Shown: positions 23,555-36,018 of the stretch, piece by piece
Layout: the number at the start of each line of letters is the position of its first letter
Numbering within the stretch: the first letter of the stretch is position 1
Origin: Hygrocybe punicea
Taxonomy: Eukaryota; Basidiomycota; Agaricomycetes; Agaricales; Hygrophoraceae
Reading direction: 5' to 3'
Assembly: GCA_963556145.1 (NCBI GenBank)
Contig: OY744461.1
Location: 3,286,001-3,350,000, forward strand
Length of the DNA: 64,000 bases
Position numbers and translations under genes: made by a program
The notes under the pieces: model-generated
The model's database searches: none
What the model saw: only the letters and a program-made list of their open reading frames with translations
Told to the model about the DNA's origin: nothing

Positions 23555-26500
23555 TACCACATATGGAAACCGAACGTCATTCCCAATATTGTTTCCCCGC
23601 ACGAGCATATGACAGGACTGTACCCCGCGCTCCCTATTTGTATCGTTGTGACATACCGTTCCACCACAGTTATTCTATGGTTCGTATATATCGATACCGA
23701 GTCACGCACTTCCTAAGCCCTAGTGATTTTAATAATCTTCGCATTCATTCTCCCTCCCTCTCTTTCTCAGTACTCAGTACACATATACGACTAGTGGATT
23801 CGTTGATTTCTTGTGGGGATAACGATCTGAAGTTCCAAGTTTACAGTAAACCTCAGTGTGCCAGTGTACGCGAGCGATAACCATTATCGCACAGCATTAC
23901 GGTTGTGTATAAGATTCAAACACCTTTTCGTGCGTGAGTGAAAAAATCTTGATCAGTTTATCTACAACGTGGCCATTGCCTATAACGTGGAAAGTAGAGG
24001 TCAACCCATGACCCACCTGCAGGCAGTATAGTTTCCTCTTGAACTCGTTCATATCCGTCATATCCTGAAGCAGCTGGTTGATGAATTTTGAATTGGCTGC
24101 GAACCTATGACGTCCGCGTCGCCTGGTGCAAAGCCCGTTGAATAATATATGTGAAAGGAACAGCCTTGAGTCGGAATCATGACCATAGCGAGTACCCCCC
24201 TGCACCGCAAAAGACAAGACTCACGCGCACATCAGGACGTTATCCGAGCCTTCCCTCGGACACCGGATTCTTCGAGCACTGGCATGAGCGCTAAACCCCA
24301 CGAACCGATCTCAGGGTTGCACCCCGGTAGCTCTGTGAAACTGCGAACGGTCGGTTATCATAAACGTGTCGTCCTGCAGAGGGAAATATGCTGTGCAAGG
24401 TCGGTCACGAACGGAGCATCACTTCGGCTCAAGGGGACAAAAGGACAAGCACTGAGCGCTGAGCGTTGAGTGCGCATAAAAATGGGAGTAGTTGCGTTTA
24501 TGGCAGAAGCATTCCGGTTATGTGGAAAGAAGATCCGTGGGTGGTAGTTGCTCGTGCGCGCCTCAAAAGCTAATTCCGAGGCTACTAGTAGCCGACGATA
24601 AAACGGAGTGGTGGAGAGCGATGGTGACAAAGTCCAGACACGACGCGACCCTCGCGACGTGATCTGCGGACTCTTTGGGAGCAGCAACCCAGCTAAGAAT
24701 AGCGGTTAATATCCGTTGGCATCGGATTACGCTGATCAGCAGGCTCACCGCTTCAAGCATGTCAAGCGGGAGATCGAAAGGCAGGTGGTCCTTCCGAAAA
24801 TTATGGGGCCAAAAAAGCAAAAAGTACGAGAAAAAAGTCATATGGCTCGCGCAGATTCAAGGCCTCTTGGCAGGGCGACGGCAGTATGCTGACACACTGG
24901 AAACTAAACAGGGCTGAAAGTTCAGCTTCGAGGGTATTACCAGGCAATGTTCTTGGATGCCGTTGAGCGCACCCCTGCAGCCCTTCATGCTGGTCTAGGC
25001 ACAAGCTCTGCCGCGGACATAGCCGGCGAGGCCGTTGGTGTTGGTGGGAAGAAATTGCCTCAGGTGTTAGTGCTAGAGGTGACAAGAGACAAGCAAGGCA
25101 AGGTCAGGTGTTGGCAGTGGGCTTTTCAAGTTGAGCTGTTGTTTAATCTATATCATAACTTTGGCTGGCATTTTTACCTAAACAGACATTCCACTGCCTC
25201 AATTCTGATGTCAAAGATCGATTGGCGAGGCAATGTTGTGCGAGCAATCTTGGCTTCCTATAACGACATCTCCTGCTTCCAGTAGATCTCGCGGTTGGCC
25301 CCCTCTTCTTGCTTTCTGACGGTCCATCAACTCGAAGGTTGCCGACCGATTGCTGGGCATGTGAGAGAGATCGTGCAGGTGTCGTTCAATAGAGTTCAAT
25401 CTGATTACGGCCGGAAAAGCCGATAGCTTCAAGTCAATTGTCGGGTAAAATTAGATTCATGCTTTGTACCAAGAGAATGACCACAGTCGATTATGGCTTG
25501 ACTGCAAAGCAGACTGGAGACTGGAATCGTGAATGCATTTCGTTGATACAATGCGAGTATTCTTCACGACGAACGGATGCCGCCCGTGCACATCGCAATT
25601 GCCATCGGGAGGGACTGATTACGGTTCTATTGACAAAAAGGTTTTAGTGATCGATAAGCAAGGGTCACAATAGCTAGGTTGTAAAAGGACCGTACGATAC
25701 TACTGTACATTGGAGCAGGCTATACTTCGCCCACAAAAGCAATCTTATCGGCACAGTTGAAACCTGCGAAAAAGGGAAACGGCTCATATCGCACGACATA
25801 GGCCTATACGCGTACCCGTGAAGTTCGGCCTGCAGTACCAGGCGCAAGATCGTTTCAAGTCCCATATCTACAATCAATTATCGTAAGCGAACGAAATCCA
25901 GCGAAACCTATTTTGTCATAGCTCACTACGCCGATTGATCATCAATTTAAAGCATGCTAAAGATCCCGATGGCAGCACGTTCAACAACTTGTCGTCGAAT
26001 ACCGTTCGCCTGCAACCTTGCTTGTAGGTTGTGCGTTGTTGAAAGGCTAAAAGGGTTATTAACTCGGGCCACTGCGGCAAACCGTTGGAGCGTTCGATAT
26101 GTTCCTCAGGGCTGTCGGCATGGCGCCAATAATACTGTCTCTTGTCTCAGATAGGCAGATGTGCTGAGGTCGAAAAGAATCACGGCTGCCGAGAGTTTCG
26201 GTAATATTTAAAACCACTAAAACGTTAGTGGAGACAGGGAAAGGCTGAGGTGGGAATTGTGGCACATGATAATCTCCCCCTTGACAGAATAGGTGGCCCA
26301 AGCGGCAAATCTCGAGCTCGTTGAACGAAAGTGAAAATATTCTAGAAAGCAACTTCATCTGCTTGGGGATACAGGCATTACGTCGAACGGACGCCACGTA
26401 CAGCATATAGTGACATTCGAGCACCAGACATGAGCTTGTTCGATTTATGGTTCCTATACCTAGCCGATGTGCAGGATTTCCAGAAGGCTTGGCGATATCA

Positions 26501-26850
26501 CACTGGCAGGTCTGAGCAATTGAAAGACGAATAATACCCCAGGCCAGTGCTCACCGCTGACGAACGGTCATGTCGTGGTACTGCCGCCGAGCACCAAACG
26601 GGGCGTCTATCGATACTGTCAATGTTGACCGAAGAGTGCCGTAAGGAACAAGACATTTAGTGCCGGACCAAGAAAAGCCCGGGTTGCGAGCTGAAGAGAA
26701 AATCAAGTTTTGGCCCTGGGCCGGCTGATCTATATGAGCCCAAGGATCAGATAATGGACCGAAAAACTGATGTCCAGGATAATTACGTCGGATCGGTGAA
26801 CGTCCACTAGCAGGAGCGCATCGCACCGCAGCAACCTAATTATCTCTGCT
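23555..26850. other. 3.3 kb gene-poor stretch
   Basis: No gene can be supported. Open frames of 65-120 codons are scattered over both strands. The most protein-like are minus 24563-24841 (contains DLPLDMLEAVSLLISVIRC) and plus 24947-25285, which overlap features of neither neighbour. I saw no transposon motifs, no tRNA and no tandem array. It may contain unannotated short genes or old remnants. Confidence 0.45.
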
Positions 26851-27059
26851 AATTTGCTAGAATGGAAAGAAAAAAAAGAAAAGTCCCGCGGCGCTTATGC
26901 AGCGAACTACTCGGCATCAAGGTACACGGTTGTAAATTTCATAAAATATGTAGAGCTGGATATGGAGAACGGTCGCACCGGTTCAATTTCAAGTTGTATC
27001 TCCTTGTGGTTCGAGTCGAACTGGGTAGCATTCTTGAGCTTGAACGTTTGAACCCCCAA

Positions 27060-28359
27060 ATGAACTCGGAGTCCTTGCCCTTCATTGCGGCGCCCATGGT
27101 TAATCAAAGTGACCTACCCTTCCGCGTCTTGGTGCGCCAGTACGGTGCAACTCTGGCCTACACCCAAATGCTTCTCCCAGACAAACTCCTCAACGACCAA
27201 GACTACCTCGAACAACACCAACGTGATCTATGCACACCCGTCGCTGACAGCCTTGAGCGTCCTGTAGTCGTACAGTTATGCGGTTGCGACCCGGAAACGA
27301 TTGTCCGTGCAGGGCGAAAACTGCAGATGTTTTGCGACGGTATAGGTGAGTCTAACACATAGTGAATCGCCTATGGGAGAGAACTTGAAACAATCGTACA
27401 TTCGTCCTTTGCGAAGGGAGCTAGATCTAAACCTCGGCTGTCCTCAAGATGCGGCACGAGAAGGACACTACGGGGCCTACCTTCTCGGTCAGAAGGACTG
27501 GCCGTTGGTGGAAAAGATTGGTATGTATGTATTCCGAAAAACGGGAGCGCTGCTGTACACTGACGGCAAAAACATAATAACCACCAGTATCCGCCATGTC
27601 GCATTCGTTCACCGTTCCCACGTCAGCTAAATTGCGTCTTTGCCAACCCGTACTGAAGACCCTCGACCTTGCAACACGACTCGAAGCATGCGGCGCGTCC
27701 TGGGTGGCCCTCCACGCGCGAAACGTCTCATCCCGCCGTAGAAGACATGGAGCCGCTGATTTGGCAGTGGTCAGAAGGCTGAAGGAGAACCTACGGGTTC
27801 CGGTGGTTAGCAATGGGAATGTTCGCGTTTTCGATGATCTAGAGAAGAATCGTCAACTTACCGGCGCGGATGGTCTCATGGTTGGGGAGAGTTTGCTAGG
27901 TAATCCTTGGTCCGTAGTGCCTTTCTTCATCCGTTCATTCACACCAATGCTTTTTCTTTTTGGGCATGTACTTTGCAGCCTCTTCGCCAATATAGTCCCG
28001 GACCCTGTGAAGATATCTGTTGATTATCTGAACATATGTCGAGAATATCCTGATACCGCTTCAATCACGACCATCCGAACTCATGTCAGACACTTCGTCG
28101 AATTTCAGTGGTCAGTCTCGGCTTCTCACTCTATTTCTCATGTAAAGCCGACGAAATGTTTATATGTACTAGCAATCGCTGTCCCTGGTTTCCCAAATTT
28201 CGCCTTGCCCTGGACTGCTGCCGGACACTGGATGACATAGACGTTCTTCTGCAATCCAAGCTGTTGGGTTGGCGAAGCAAGTCGGCCACATTCGAGGACG
28301 AAGACACACTCCAAATGGAGGAAGTCCTCTGTGATGGATTTTCTGGATTTATCCCATAG
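27060..28359 (+). CDS. DUS1: tRNA-dihydrouridine synthase Dus1
   Basis: Flavin enzyme that reduces uridine 16/17 of tRNA. ATG 27060 (MNSESLPFIAAPMVNQSDLP) gives the FMN-binding start. The catalytic cysteine lies in DLNLGCPQ, after an intron near 27345-27420. KLRLC, the flavin-contacting GASWVALHAR with an RRRRHGAAD block, VVSNGNVR and GADGLMVGESLLGNPC follow. Later exons read LFANIVPDPVKISVDYLNIC and CNRCPWFPKFRLALDCC, ending GFIP with the stop at 28357-28359. Length is near 350 residues, as in the family's core. The open frame extends upstream of the ATG with basic residues (MERKKRKVPRR at 26862), but that part does not look like the family, so the shorter start is preferred. The 3' end faces the p24 gene 195 bp away. 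Confidence 0.88.
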
Positions 28360-28553
28360 TGTATTCCGTGCAAAATTGAGTGTCCTTCGATAAGACAGCT
28401 ATGTAAATATTGAACTGCAAATGTGCAATAAGATATCAGTCGCCCGTAAGTGATGAGTCCCCGAGACTCATCAGATATATAACCGCCATACATATAGCGT
28501 GTGGTTTTTCAAAGGTTTTTTTCATAATGTAACTCAATACACCCCACTCGCTC

Positions 28554-29449
28554 TCAATCGATCAGGTATTTTCGTTTGAAGAATGCCCGCAGATGTAATA
28601 TCTGCCATACCCCAAGACCAGTGAGTGCAATGATCGTAAACCAAGCGAAGTTTTGGACCCGACGGTTCGTTGAGACTGTGAGGTCAAGGTGAGACTCCCC
28701 CAGATCTTCAAAAAACGGCGAGGAAGTTTGGACCCACGGTTTGTATCAGTGAATCGTTCTTCTCTGGATCTGAGGTAACCCATTTCGTCATAAATCTCCT
28801 TAACAATCCCCTCGAGCTTGCGCATCTCAACTTCGAGCCCCGACAATGATTCTTGGTTCGCGATAGCGCTGGAATTAGGATGAGGACATTAATGAAGTTG
28901 CAATAATGAATAACGGCATACTTGTAGTCCACAGCATCGGCCCCGATGTCAACGTCCAAGTCAACGATACGTGACAGTGTTTTCGCCTTCTCGTAAGAAA
29001 CGTCTACGTCGGGGGAAAAAAAAGGAAAACAACCAATAAATATCTTGGTTCTTTCTGTTTTGCACAAGAAGTAACGAACCGCTCGCCATAAAATTTCGGA
29101 AACAAACTCCAACCTCCCCCTCTGCGTGTGCGGTTATCGCTAATCTCGTTTCCCCTTTGATATCCTTCTTCCTCAAATACACGTTCCTATCCGAACTCGA
29201 GTCTATGATCTCGACGTCTACCCGCTGAAATTCCCCTGGACTGACGTTCGCGGTGACGATAACGAGGGCACCCTGATGGGCGGGATTCCAGATACACTTT
29301 GGTGGTGGGAACCGGAAGGATGGTAGAGTAAATTTGATGGCATTGGTCGGGAGGGGTTTGAGGAGGAGTAGGAAGAGAAAGAGAATGCCGAAATACCAAC
29401 ATGGAGGCTGCTGCTGCGTTCGTCGCGAAGTTGTGCTAGGGGTGGACAT
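28554..29449 (-). CDS. ERV25: p24 family cargo receptor (Erv25 / p24-delta)
   Basis: Type I membrane protein of COPII/COPI vesicles that sorts GPI-anchored and other cargo between ER and Golgi. ATG 29449 precedes a long hydrophobic signal (FGILFLFLLLLKPLPTNA). The GOLD domain then runs from AIKFTLPSFRFPPPKCIWN through KGETRLAITAHAEGEVGVC, with the two conserved cysteines. Later exons give YEKAKTLSRIVDLDVDIGAD, then the coiled coil (LSGLEVEMRKLEGIVKEIYD), then LSTNRRVQNFAWFTIIALTG as the membrane span. The cytoplasmic tail FFKRKYLID carries the aromatic and basic COP-binding signals. Three introns have good borders. The strong AIKF start of the GOLD domain points to the delta subfamily rather than Emp24. 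Confidence 0.9.
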
Positions 29450-29774
29450 GAGGAACAAAAGTCAGAGGTGAACGTACTACCACCAGACACGAGAGAAGTT
29501 TTTCGAGGAATGTCGCCAGCGATGATGGCAAAGCCGCGTCAGATAAAAACGGAAATCAACGTGGCGTTATTTTTTTTTCCGACAAGTTTATTCCTGCCCG
29601 GGTCGCCAATCTATTTCTTGGAGTTCTTGGTGAAGCAAAGCAGCCTACTCAGTACTCAGACTTGGCTTGTAATGCATAAACGTGCTAAACACTGTTTTGT
29701 TCCTGACATTCAAGTGGCTTCCATGGCTCGAGGACGCCTAGCGTTCCAGGAATTTGTTGCTCGCTGGTTCAGGA

Positions 29775-29957
29775 ATGGCTCAACACACATCCTCGCTTCG
29801 GGACACTGCAGAACACAATCGATACGTATACGGTCAGTACTATTCAAGGCAATTGTTGATGGATTCCGATATTGCAATACTCAAATCTCCTTCGACTTCG
29901 AGAATTTGGAAACGGATCCGAGATTTCGATGAACATTCAGATCTTGAGAGTATATGA
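29775..29957 (+). CDS. Small unassigned open frame (60 codons)
   Basis: From an ATG at 29775 the frame reads MAQHTSSLRDTAEHNRYVYG and ends EHSDLESI. It is polar with no membrane segment or known domain. The composition looks more protein-like than most shadows here, and a second, overlapping frame (MARGRLAFQEFVARWFRNG) could be an upstream exon. No family is recognised, so this may be spurious. Confidence 0.25.
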   Translation: MAQHTSSLRDTAEHNRYVYGQYYSRQLLMDSDIAILKSPSTSRIWKRIRDFDEHSDLESI

Positions 29958-30122
29958 GCCCCCGTATTTTCTACCGCTCCCCCGTTGATAATGGCTCGAC
30001 CATGCATTCTGCAGCAATTCATGTACCTCCTTGTCGTGGACTGCAATTTATTTATCTATTTTTCCACTTTTGCTAGTGCGTTCTCACGGCCAAACTTTTC
30101 CAACTTGAAGTTACAGTAACCG

Positions 30123-30147
30123 TCCAACGTTCAACGTTCAACGTTCG
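30123..30147. repeat. CAACGTT direct repeats in 5' leader of the SRRM1-like gene
   Basis: Three to four near-perfect copies of a CAACGTT unit lie back to back 13 bases before the ATG. It could be a transcription-factor site cluster or simple slippage. Confidence 0.7.
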
Positions 30148-30159
30148 ACACTCATAACG

Positions 30160-31975
30160 ATGGCGGACGCTGGTGAGACCAGACGTATGGCATGGTATCA
30201 ATCTGTTTTGCTCACCCAATTGTCTCTGCTTACCCCTTCTAGGCTTTTTCAAAGGCACTTCAGCCGACCAAGACCGCAGGTTCTCCGACAAAGAGGTCAA
30301 ACTGCTGAAATCCATGAAGTTCCCCCCCGAGTTTGATACTAAAGTATCCAGATTGTCAGTTCACCGCGTGCCATCCCGTTCCTCACACATTGTTTCTGTT
30401 CACAGGTTGACATGCGTAAAGTAAACTTGACCGTCATCCGTCCATGGATTGCAAAAAAAGTCGTTGAACTGGTTGGATTCGAAGATGAAGTTGTGGTCGA
30501 ATATGCAATGGGTCTACTTGAAGATAAGCAGCAACCGGTATGGACGTTCTGCATTCGAATATCCAATGAATTGAATTATATATTGGGTGGCTACAGAACC
30601 CGGACCCAAAAAAGATGCAGATTAACCTCACAGGTTTTCTGACCAAAGACACGCCCTCATTTATGAATTCACTTTGGACATTGTTACTAGAGGCTCAGGA
30701 ATCACCAGGCGGAATCCCTCGTACTTTCGTCGAAGAGAAGAAACAAGAAATGAGGATGGCAAAAGAAAGTGACACCAGAGCTTTTGATGAGAGAGATCGG
30801 AGAGCTCGCCTAGATGATATCAGAGACAACGACCGTGGTGGCAGAGGTGGTGGCAGAGGAAGGGGAAGAGGAAGAGGAAGGGGTCGGGGAGGTTACGACG
30901 ACGATCGAGGCAACAGAGGAGGTCGCGACAGCGGTTGGGGCAACAGAGGCGGTGGACCTGTCGGTGGTGGTGGTGGCGGCGGCGGCGGCGTACGCAGTTC
31001 ATCTTTCCCTGTTGTGATGATTTATGAATACTCATATAATTTCCAAGGGTCATCGTCGTCGGCCTTCGCCGTTTCGCCGACGCTCCTCTACGCCTCCTTC
31101 TGTGAATGCCAGCCCCATGCGACGTTATCGTTCCCCCTCCCCGCGTCGACGTTCATCCTCTCGAGACATTCACAGTTCCCGTTCTCCACCTGCCGTCCGT
31201 CGGCGATCCCCTCGGGGATCACCCACACGCTCAACATCTCGTTCCCGCACTCCTCGCCGCAGAGCCATTTCTCGTTCCTTTTCACCCCCTTCGTACGACC
31301 GACGATTCAGAGGCAGAGGCAGTCGCAGCCCTCCTCTTCGGAGACGTCGTACTTCTCCTGGCCCACGTTCACGTTCGCGTTCCTCCAGTCGCTCCAGGTC
31401 TCCTCCTCGGGTTTACGTGAGACGAAAAAGTGCCAGTCCACCAAGAAGGCGGAAGAGGAGCCTCTCCAGGTCGTTATCCCCGAAATCCCCCCCACCACCC
31501 AGGCGGCGAGATGACAGACCGAGAAGTTCTAGCGGCGAAAGATACCATTCCAGGGAAAGATATCCTAGCCGGGAAAGACATTGGGATAAGCTCCCAAAGA
31601 AGCAGAGACGGTTTAGTCGCAGCCGAAGTAGCAGCCGGTCCCTTGACAGGCCATCTCGACGCCAAGCTCCAGAATTAAGGATGGACATTGACACCGAGAC
31701 CTTCCAATCAGGTGGCGGCGAGCTGAAGATCAAAGGACAGGCGGAGGTTGAGCGTCGGAAAAGTAAGTGGGAAAATGAGAACTACGAAGAGGTGTGAATA
31801 TGGTTCTCGTTCCAATGATCGAAGCTGATGACTGATCCCTGCTCAGCGTCCACGAGGGTCAAGAAATGAAAGGTCGGATCTCGAAAAGAGAGAAAACGAA
31901 CTGAAGGAGAAGGCTTTGCGGAACAAGGTCGTGAGGACTAGGAAGGGAAGTGGGGGTACTTCTGGCAATGCGTGA
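30160..31975 (+). CDS. SRRM1: SRRM1-like PWI/RS splicing coactivator with RGG box
   Basis: Nuclear pre-mRNA splicing coactivator. Exon 1 is only MADAG (ATG at 30160). Then come FFKGTSADQDRRFSDKEVKL and the PWI domain, seen as VNLTVIRPWIAKKVVELVG, YAMGLLEDKQQP and MQINLTGFLT. An acidic/basic helix (FVEEKKQEMRMAKESDTRAF) leads into a glycine-arginine RGG-like stretch at 30830-30990. An intron (donor GTACGC near 30990, acceptor near 31048) is followed by a long arginine-serine/proline domain (many RSRSRS, RRRSPS runs) and a conserved end (SKWENENYEE, then RNKVVRTRKGSGGTSGNA), TGA at 31973-31975. The RS part produces large open shadow frames on both strands. The RGG insert between PWI and RS parts is notable. 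Confidence 0.88.
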
Positions 31976-34900
31976 TTCTGTAAATGTGGAGTGTGGTTCA
32001 GGGCAAGTGAAGTTCTTCTATTGAGCCCCATGCCGTTTAACCCATACTTAAAAATTCGTATGTACAGTACCCAGTCTGATCACTCTTGTCGTAGATTTGG
32101 TCAATAAAGTCACGTCTTTCCGCCAAGGGTTGGGTCTCTCTCACCTACATTGCGGTTAGATTTGAATTTAAGCAACTAATGGCATGAAATATATTAGGTA
32201 TCTCCGTCGTGTGTTCCCTGTCATATCCTTTCGTGAAGAATCCTGGCGCCAAAAAAAGATCTAAATTCCATTTCTGCTCCAGGTCTTCATCGACTGTTTC
32301 TCTAAAATGCGATTGATTCCATTTTTTAGATTGATACCCCGTGAACTCGCCACTTGAAGTGGAATCTGAAGTTTCCCACCGTGGAGTGATGATGAGAAGT
32401 GATATCTTCTATTCCCGGTGGGATGCTGATGTATTTTTACCGCTGCCGCTGGCAACGCGTTCGGCTTTATGGAATGCTCGCGATGTCAAGCCACGGGCGC
32501 AGCTGGCCCTACTCTGTTTTGCTGTGAACGGTGAACTACAGCCTCCCCCTTCTTGTGCCTCCTGCAGCAATCCAATCTGGCTAGTGGGTCACTAGGCTCA
32601 TCTTTGTCCGGTCATTATCGGCCGATGCGGCTACCATTCACATTTGGAGCCAAGGATGGGCGTGCCGCACATCCGCAGTTTTTTATACTACATGTGGGGC
32701 CTCCCTGTTCGGGAACCATTCCGGCATCCGCCTATACTTACCTCAGGATCTCCTTCCCTTGCACTTGCAGGGTTTTATGTTTATATTCGAAACTTATCCA
32801 CCACTAGTCTTATCCACCGAAGTCATGACATGGAATGGTCCGTTTCTCCCCAGTCTCTAAGTATCTTACAAGCGTTATTTTCTGGAACAAACTAGTAGCA
32901 AATTCTATTGTATACCATTGTACTATTATCGTGGGCACCGTGACGAAGTGTGACATCGGAATCCCGTTTTGGTCACCTTTACAAGGCTCGGAGGACCGTA
33001 GCGATGTTGCGGTAAACAGGGACCTGGAATGTCTCCAAGTACTATGATACCCGCTACAAGTGTCAGTGACGTACATATGGTCAAGCAGGCAAGTCACAAT
33101 ACCTTACTTATGTTACTGATTCAGCGGACAGGGAAAAGGTCCTGAAATTACCCGATTTTGGGGAGAACCAAGAATTGGAGCGATTGTTTCACCCGCTGGA
33201 GTGAGTCTATCACACGCGTGTTTACAGTTTTGTTCACCGTGTTCTGGTGCAGGTTCGTTTAATTTCCATAAACAGCCATTTTTTATTGCAGAACGATCGC
33301 CATCCGTAAGTCAACAGCCGCCAACTCGAACAACGGCGGGTTTTCGGGATGTTCCGGGCGCTCGAGGAGGCATTAGCTTTCAGGATCCGGTTCCTCGAGC
33401 TTTGACGGCATTGATAAACCACAAACATCTTCTTGAGCTTGACAATCGGTACGAAACCATCTTTTACATGTAAGTGAGCGTTCTCAACCTTTTCAGGCGG
33501 GCCCTCCTGAGATCCCTGCAATGCTTGTGATGGAGAACAGATGGTCAACCCTGCACATCCTTCCAAACAAAAACGGCTTGAAAAGCTTTGACCCTCGCAA
33601 GTTTGATATCGGTGTTCACAATGGCTGTTGTGTCCCTCAATCAGATCGGTTCATCATTCGCGGACGAGAAGTTATCTCCTGCCCTTCATTCAAGTTACGG
33701 TCCGGACATGAACAACGCCCGAGAAGCATTTTACATCGCTCGATGCGCACTGGTCGTTACCAATGCATGAGATTTCGGGGTTTGATCCCGGAGCGCTGGG
33801 CTCGTTTCGTACTTAGAAGTCAGCCTTACGGGGGAGCACCACGATCTCATCAGGGACAGACGCTGGCAATTAATAGTCGCTGGGGGACGGAGTTGGGATG
33901 GCTCCTGCACGCCAAACCCACCATGACGTAAAATCTCGGAGCATAGCTCGTTTCGTCTCGTCTGGCGGCGATAGAAGAGTCCTACTCCGACTCTCGGCAC
34001 ACGACATTTTCCTTCCAGGTCGATGTAAGCAAGAGGTGAAGCCAAAAGAACACCTGGTTGACGTTCGGGCACTTGGCTACCTCTCCTCATTTTCTGGCTC
34101 AAGCGTACACACTTCCATGTCACAATTCATACAAGATCAACGTTTCAGCAGCATGGAATCAGAAACAACACCTTGATACACGAGTTGGCTCAGGCCCTTA
34201 TCGATGATACCCTTTCCACAGCCGCTCGCCCTTTCTTAATGGGCTGACGCTGATCTTCAGGCTCGCCTTATCGACTCCCCAAGGATGATCACGGCACTCT
34301 TGAGTTGTCCGTTGCTGCTTGAAAATCGGGTTATGTACGTCATTACCAAAAACATCCATGGATGGTGGCTTCACCGTCATTCTGCCTCCGAAACCTGCTA
34401 TCGGCGCTATTCGATTGACGGTGGAGCTTACGGCCTCAGCACAACCTATCTGTCTTTTAGTTCCTGAAGCGATGGTGGGACTCCGTGATGGTTTATGCGG
34501 CGGTTACTCCGGACAAGTGGCAACTTCCGCGCGACAGCTGACGCGGGCGATTCAATTATTCCATCTGTTGTTACCCCTGTGTCCGTTACAATCGCAGCAA
34601 GAACGTTAAGAACTGGTTCGACCCTTCCAGTCATTATCGTTCGAGCTGGAACACCACGGGCCCTCTACCGTGCTGAAGTCAATCGGTTCTGTTATCTGTC
34701 ATGTCCCCCAAATCATATTTGACATGAGGACTTGTCCATTCCTAGTTCATTAAGGGAGGATTGGCAGACACTTCGGGCCGTCTCCGAAGCCGCTATGTAA
34801 TTTGTTTGCTGTAGTAGAAAGCTCTATTAATCCCTGCTGAAGTTACTACAGTTTTGAGTTACTTCGATGTGTTGCCCATCGCATAAAACCTCGCTCTAAC

Positions 34901-35010
34901 TGAGGAAAGCGAGTAGGGGACAACAAGCGTCTACAATGACGAAATTAGCTTGACAGATCTTCCGACGGCGACTGGCAGCGGTCAGCACGGTCGCCGGCAT
35001 CGTGAAGAAC
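31976..35010. other. 3 kb gene-poor stretch
   Basis: No supported gene. Open frames of 60-136 codons overlap on both strands, and the most protein-like patches are on the plus strand (33588-33770, 33898-34176, 34319-34722) but cannot be joined by clear introns and show no domain. It could be an unresolved or decayed gene. No repeat, tRNA or transposon motif was noticed. Confidence 0.4.
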
Positions 35011-35716
35011 ATGCTCCAGGTTCGCGAGCAACCATCATCATCATCGACCAGAGCCTTGGCAATGACCACGACCACGACCACGACATCCGTTTCAACGCAG
35101 ACTCCATCTAGCAACGATGGAGGCACAACCGTCATGTCCCAGGGCGCTAACTATTTCTTTGGCTTCCTCATCACATTCATCCTTCTCTTACTCATTTTCG
35201 TCGCTTGCGGAGTCAGTTCGCGACGGCGACTTGGTTTCGCAAGGCAAATTGGGATATCGGGGGGTGCTAGGACGTGGGATCCATTGACTAATAATTTGGG
35301 CGAGCAGTCGGAACCCACGTTTTGGGAGGCCTGGTTGGTGGATGGAGGTCCCAAGTGGGGTACAATGGTGGTCAGTCAGCTCGACGCTTGCAAGGCCCTT
35401 GCGCCGACTTTTTATCCTCGTTTTACAGCCACTATCAGCTTCAATAATACGAAAACGACCTAGGCCACCCTCACACGAATCACGACACCAGGAATCTCGG
35501 GGACCACCACACAAGCGTTATTTCTTCCAGCGGTTTGTGAAATTACGACGGGGAGCGGACGACGCCCAGAATGATGACGCCCATTTGCCTGACGCCATCG
35601 AACTAGCGGTGATGATTAGCATGCCGTCTTCCCCTCTTCACGACTCGGACCAGGGACTCAAAGAATATCAGATTGGGGTGATGCGTGTACCTTGGCAAGA
35701 AGACTTGCATTCATAG
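35011..35716 (+). CDS. Single-pass membrane protein, uncharacterised
   Basis: The frame has a threonine/serine-rich N-terminal part (TTTTTTTSVSTQTPSSNDGG), one strong membrane helix (FLITFILLLLIFVACGV) followed by SSRRR, and a soluble tail. The layout suggests the N-terminus lies outside the cytoplasm. A canonical intron (donor GTCAGT near 35370, acceptor ...TTTTACAG near 35430) joins GPKWGTMVV to PLSASIIRKRPRPPSHESRH. The second exon has an acidic patch and ends EYQIGVMRVPWQEDLHS, stop at 35714-35716. Proteins of this plan (low-complexity head, one helix, acidic tail ending in a short conserved IGVxxVPW-like motif) are common in agaricomycetes but have no assigned role. The start is uncertain: an in-frame GTG lies 9 bases upstream, and an earlier exon is possible. 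Confidence 0.6.
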
Positions 35717-36018
35717 TTTCCCTCTTTCTGATGGATTATTCGGTAATACGTAGTTATGGCAAATTATTGTACACAGTCCAGGTTAAACATTGTAGAATGG
35801 CGTCTCCGAAATGTGGGCGGGAAATTCAATTGGAGCAGAACGGCTCTGAATACGCAAGACTTTGGAGAGATCGCCGGCCTTTTGTGCTACGCTAGTTACA
35901 CCGGCGTTTTGCACCATTATAACGCTGTACGAACCCAGACCTGTAGCAAAAGCTAAATCATTCAAGAGGAAGCTAACCGTTTCATTTCATCATCGGTCGG
36001 ACAAACTTTATGCATCTT
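35717..36018. terminator. Convergent 3' regions
   Basis: This 302 bp AT-rich stretch lies between the stop codons of the membrane protein and of protoporphyrinogen oxidase. A short plus-strand frame here has no support. Confidence 0.4.

Larger units (their letters stand above)
29450..30159. promoter_or_regulatory. Divergent region between p24 and SRRM1-like genes
   Basis: Upstream DNA for both flanking genes. It may also hold a small gene, listed separately. Just before the SRRM1-like ATG the heptamer-like unit CAACGTT occurs several times in a row (30123-30147). Confidence 0.5.

Noticed and set aside
24801..25085. Minus-strand 94-codon frame rich in proline and leucine
   Set aside because: It overlaps an equally long plus-strand frame and has no recognisable domain or splice context.
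30830..30990. Repetitive GGA/GGC DNA considered as a CRISPR-like or satellite array
   Set aside because: It is in frame and encodes the Gly/Arg block of a splicing factor. There are no regular repeats and spacers.
30615..31514. 299-codon plus-strand open frame through the SRRM1-like gene
   Set aside because: It reads through the intron at about 30990-31048 and then follows the wrong frame of the repetitive RS region. The other frame gives the expected RS domain and conserved C-terminus.
31413..31733. Minus-strand leucine/arginine-rich frame
   Set aside because: Shadow of the RS repeats on the opposite strand.
33234..34123. Overlapping open frames up to 136 codons on both strands
   Set aside because: Composition is arginine-rich and not protein-like, no intron pair links them, and no motif is recognised.
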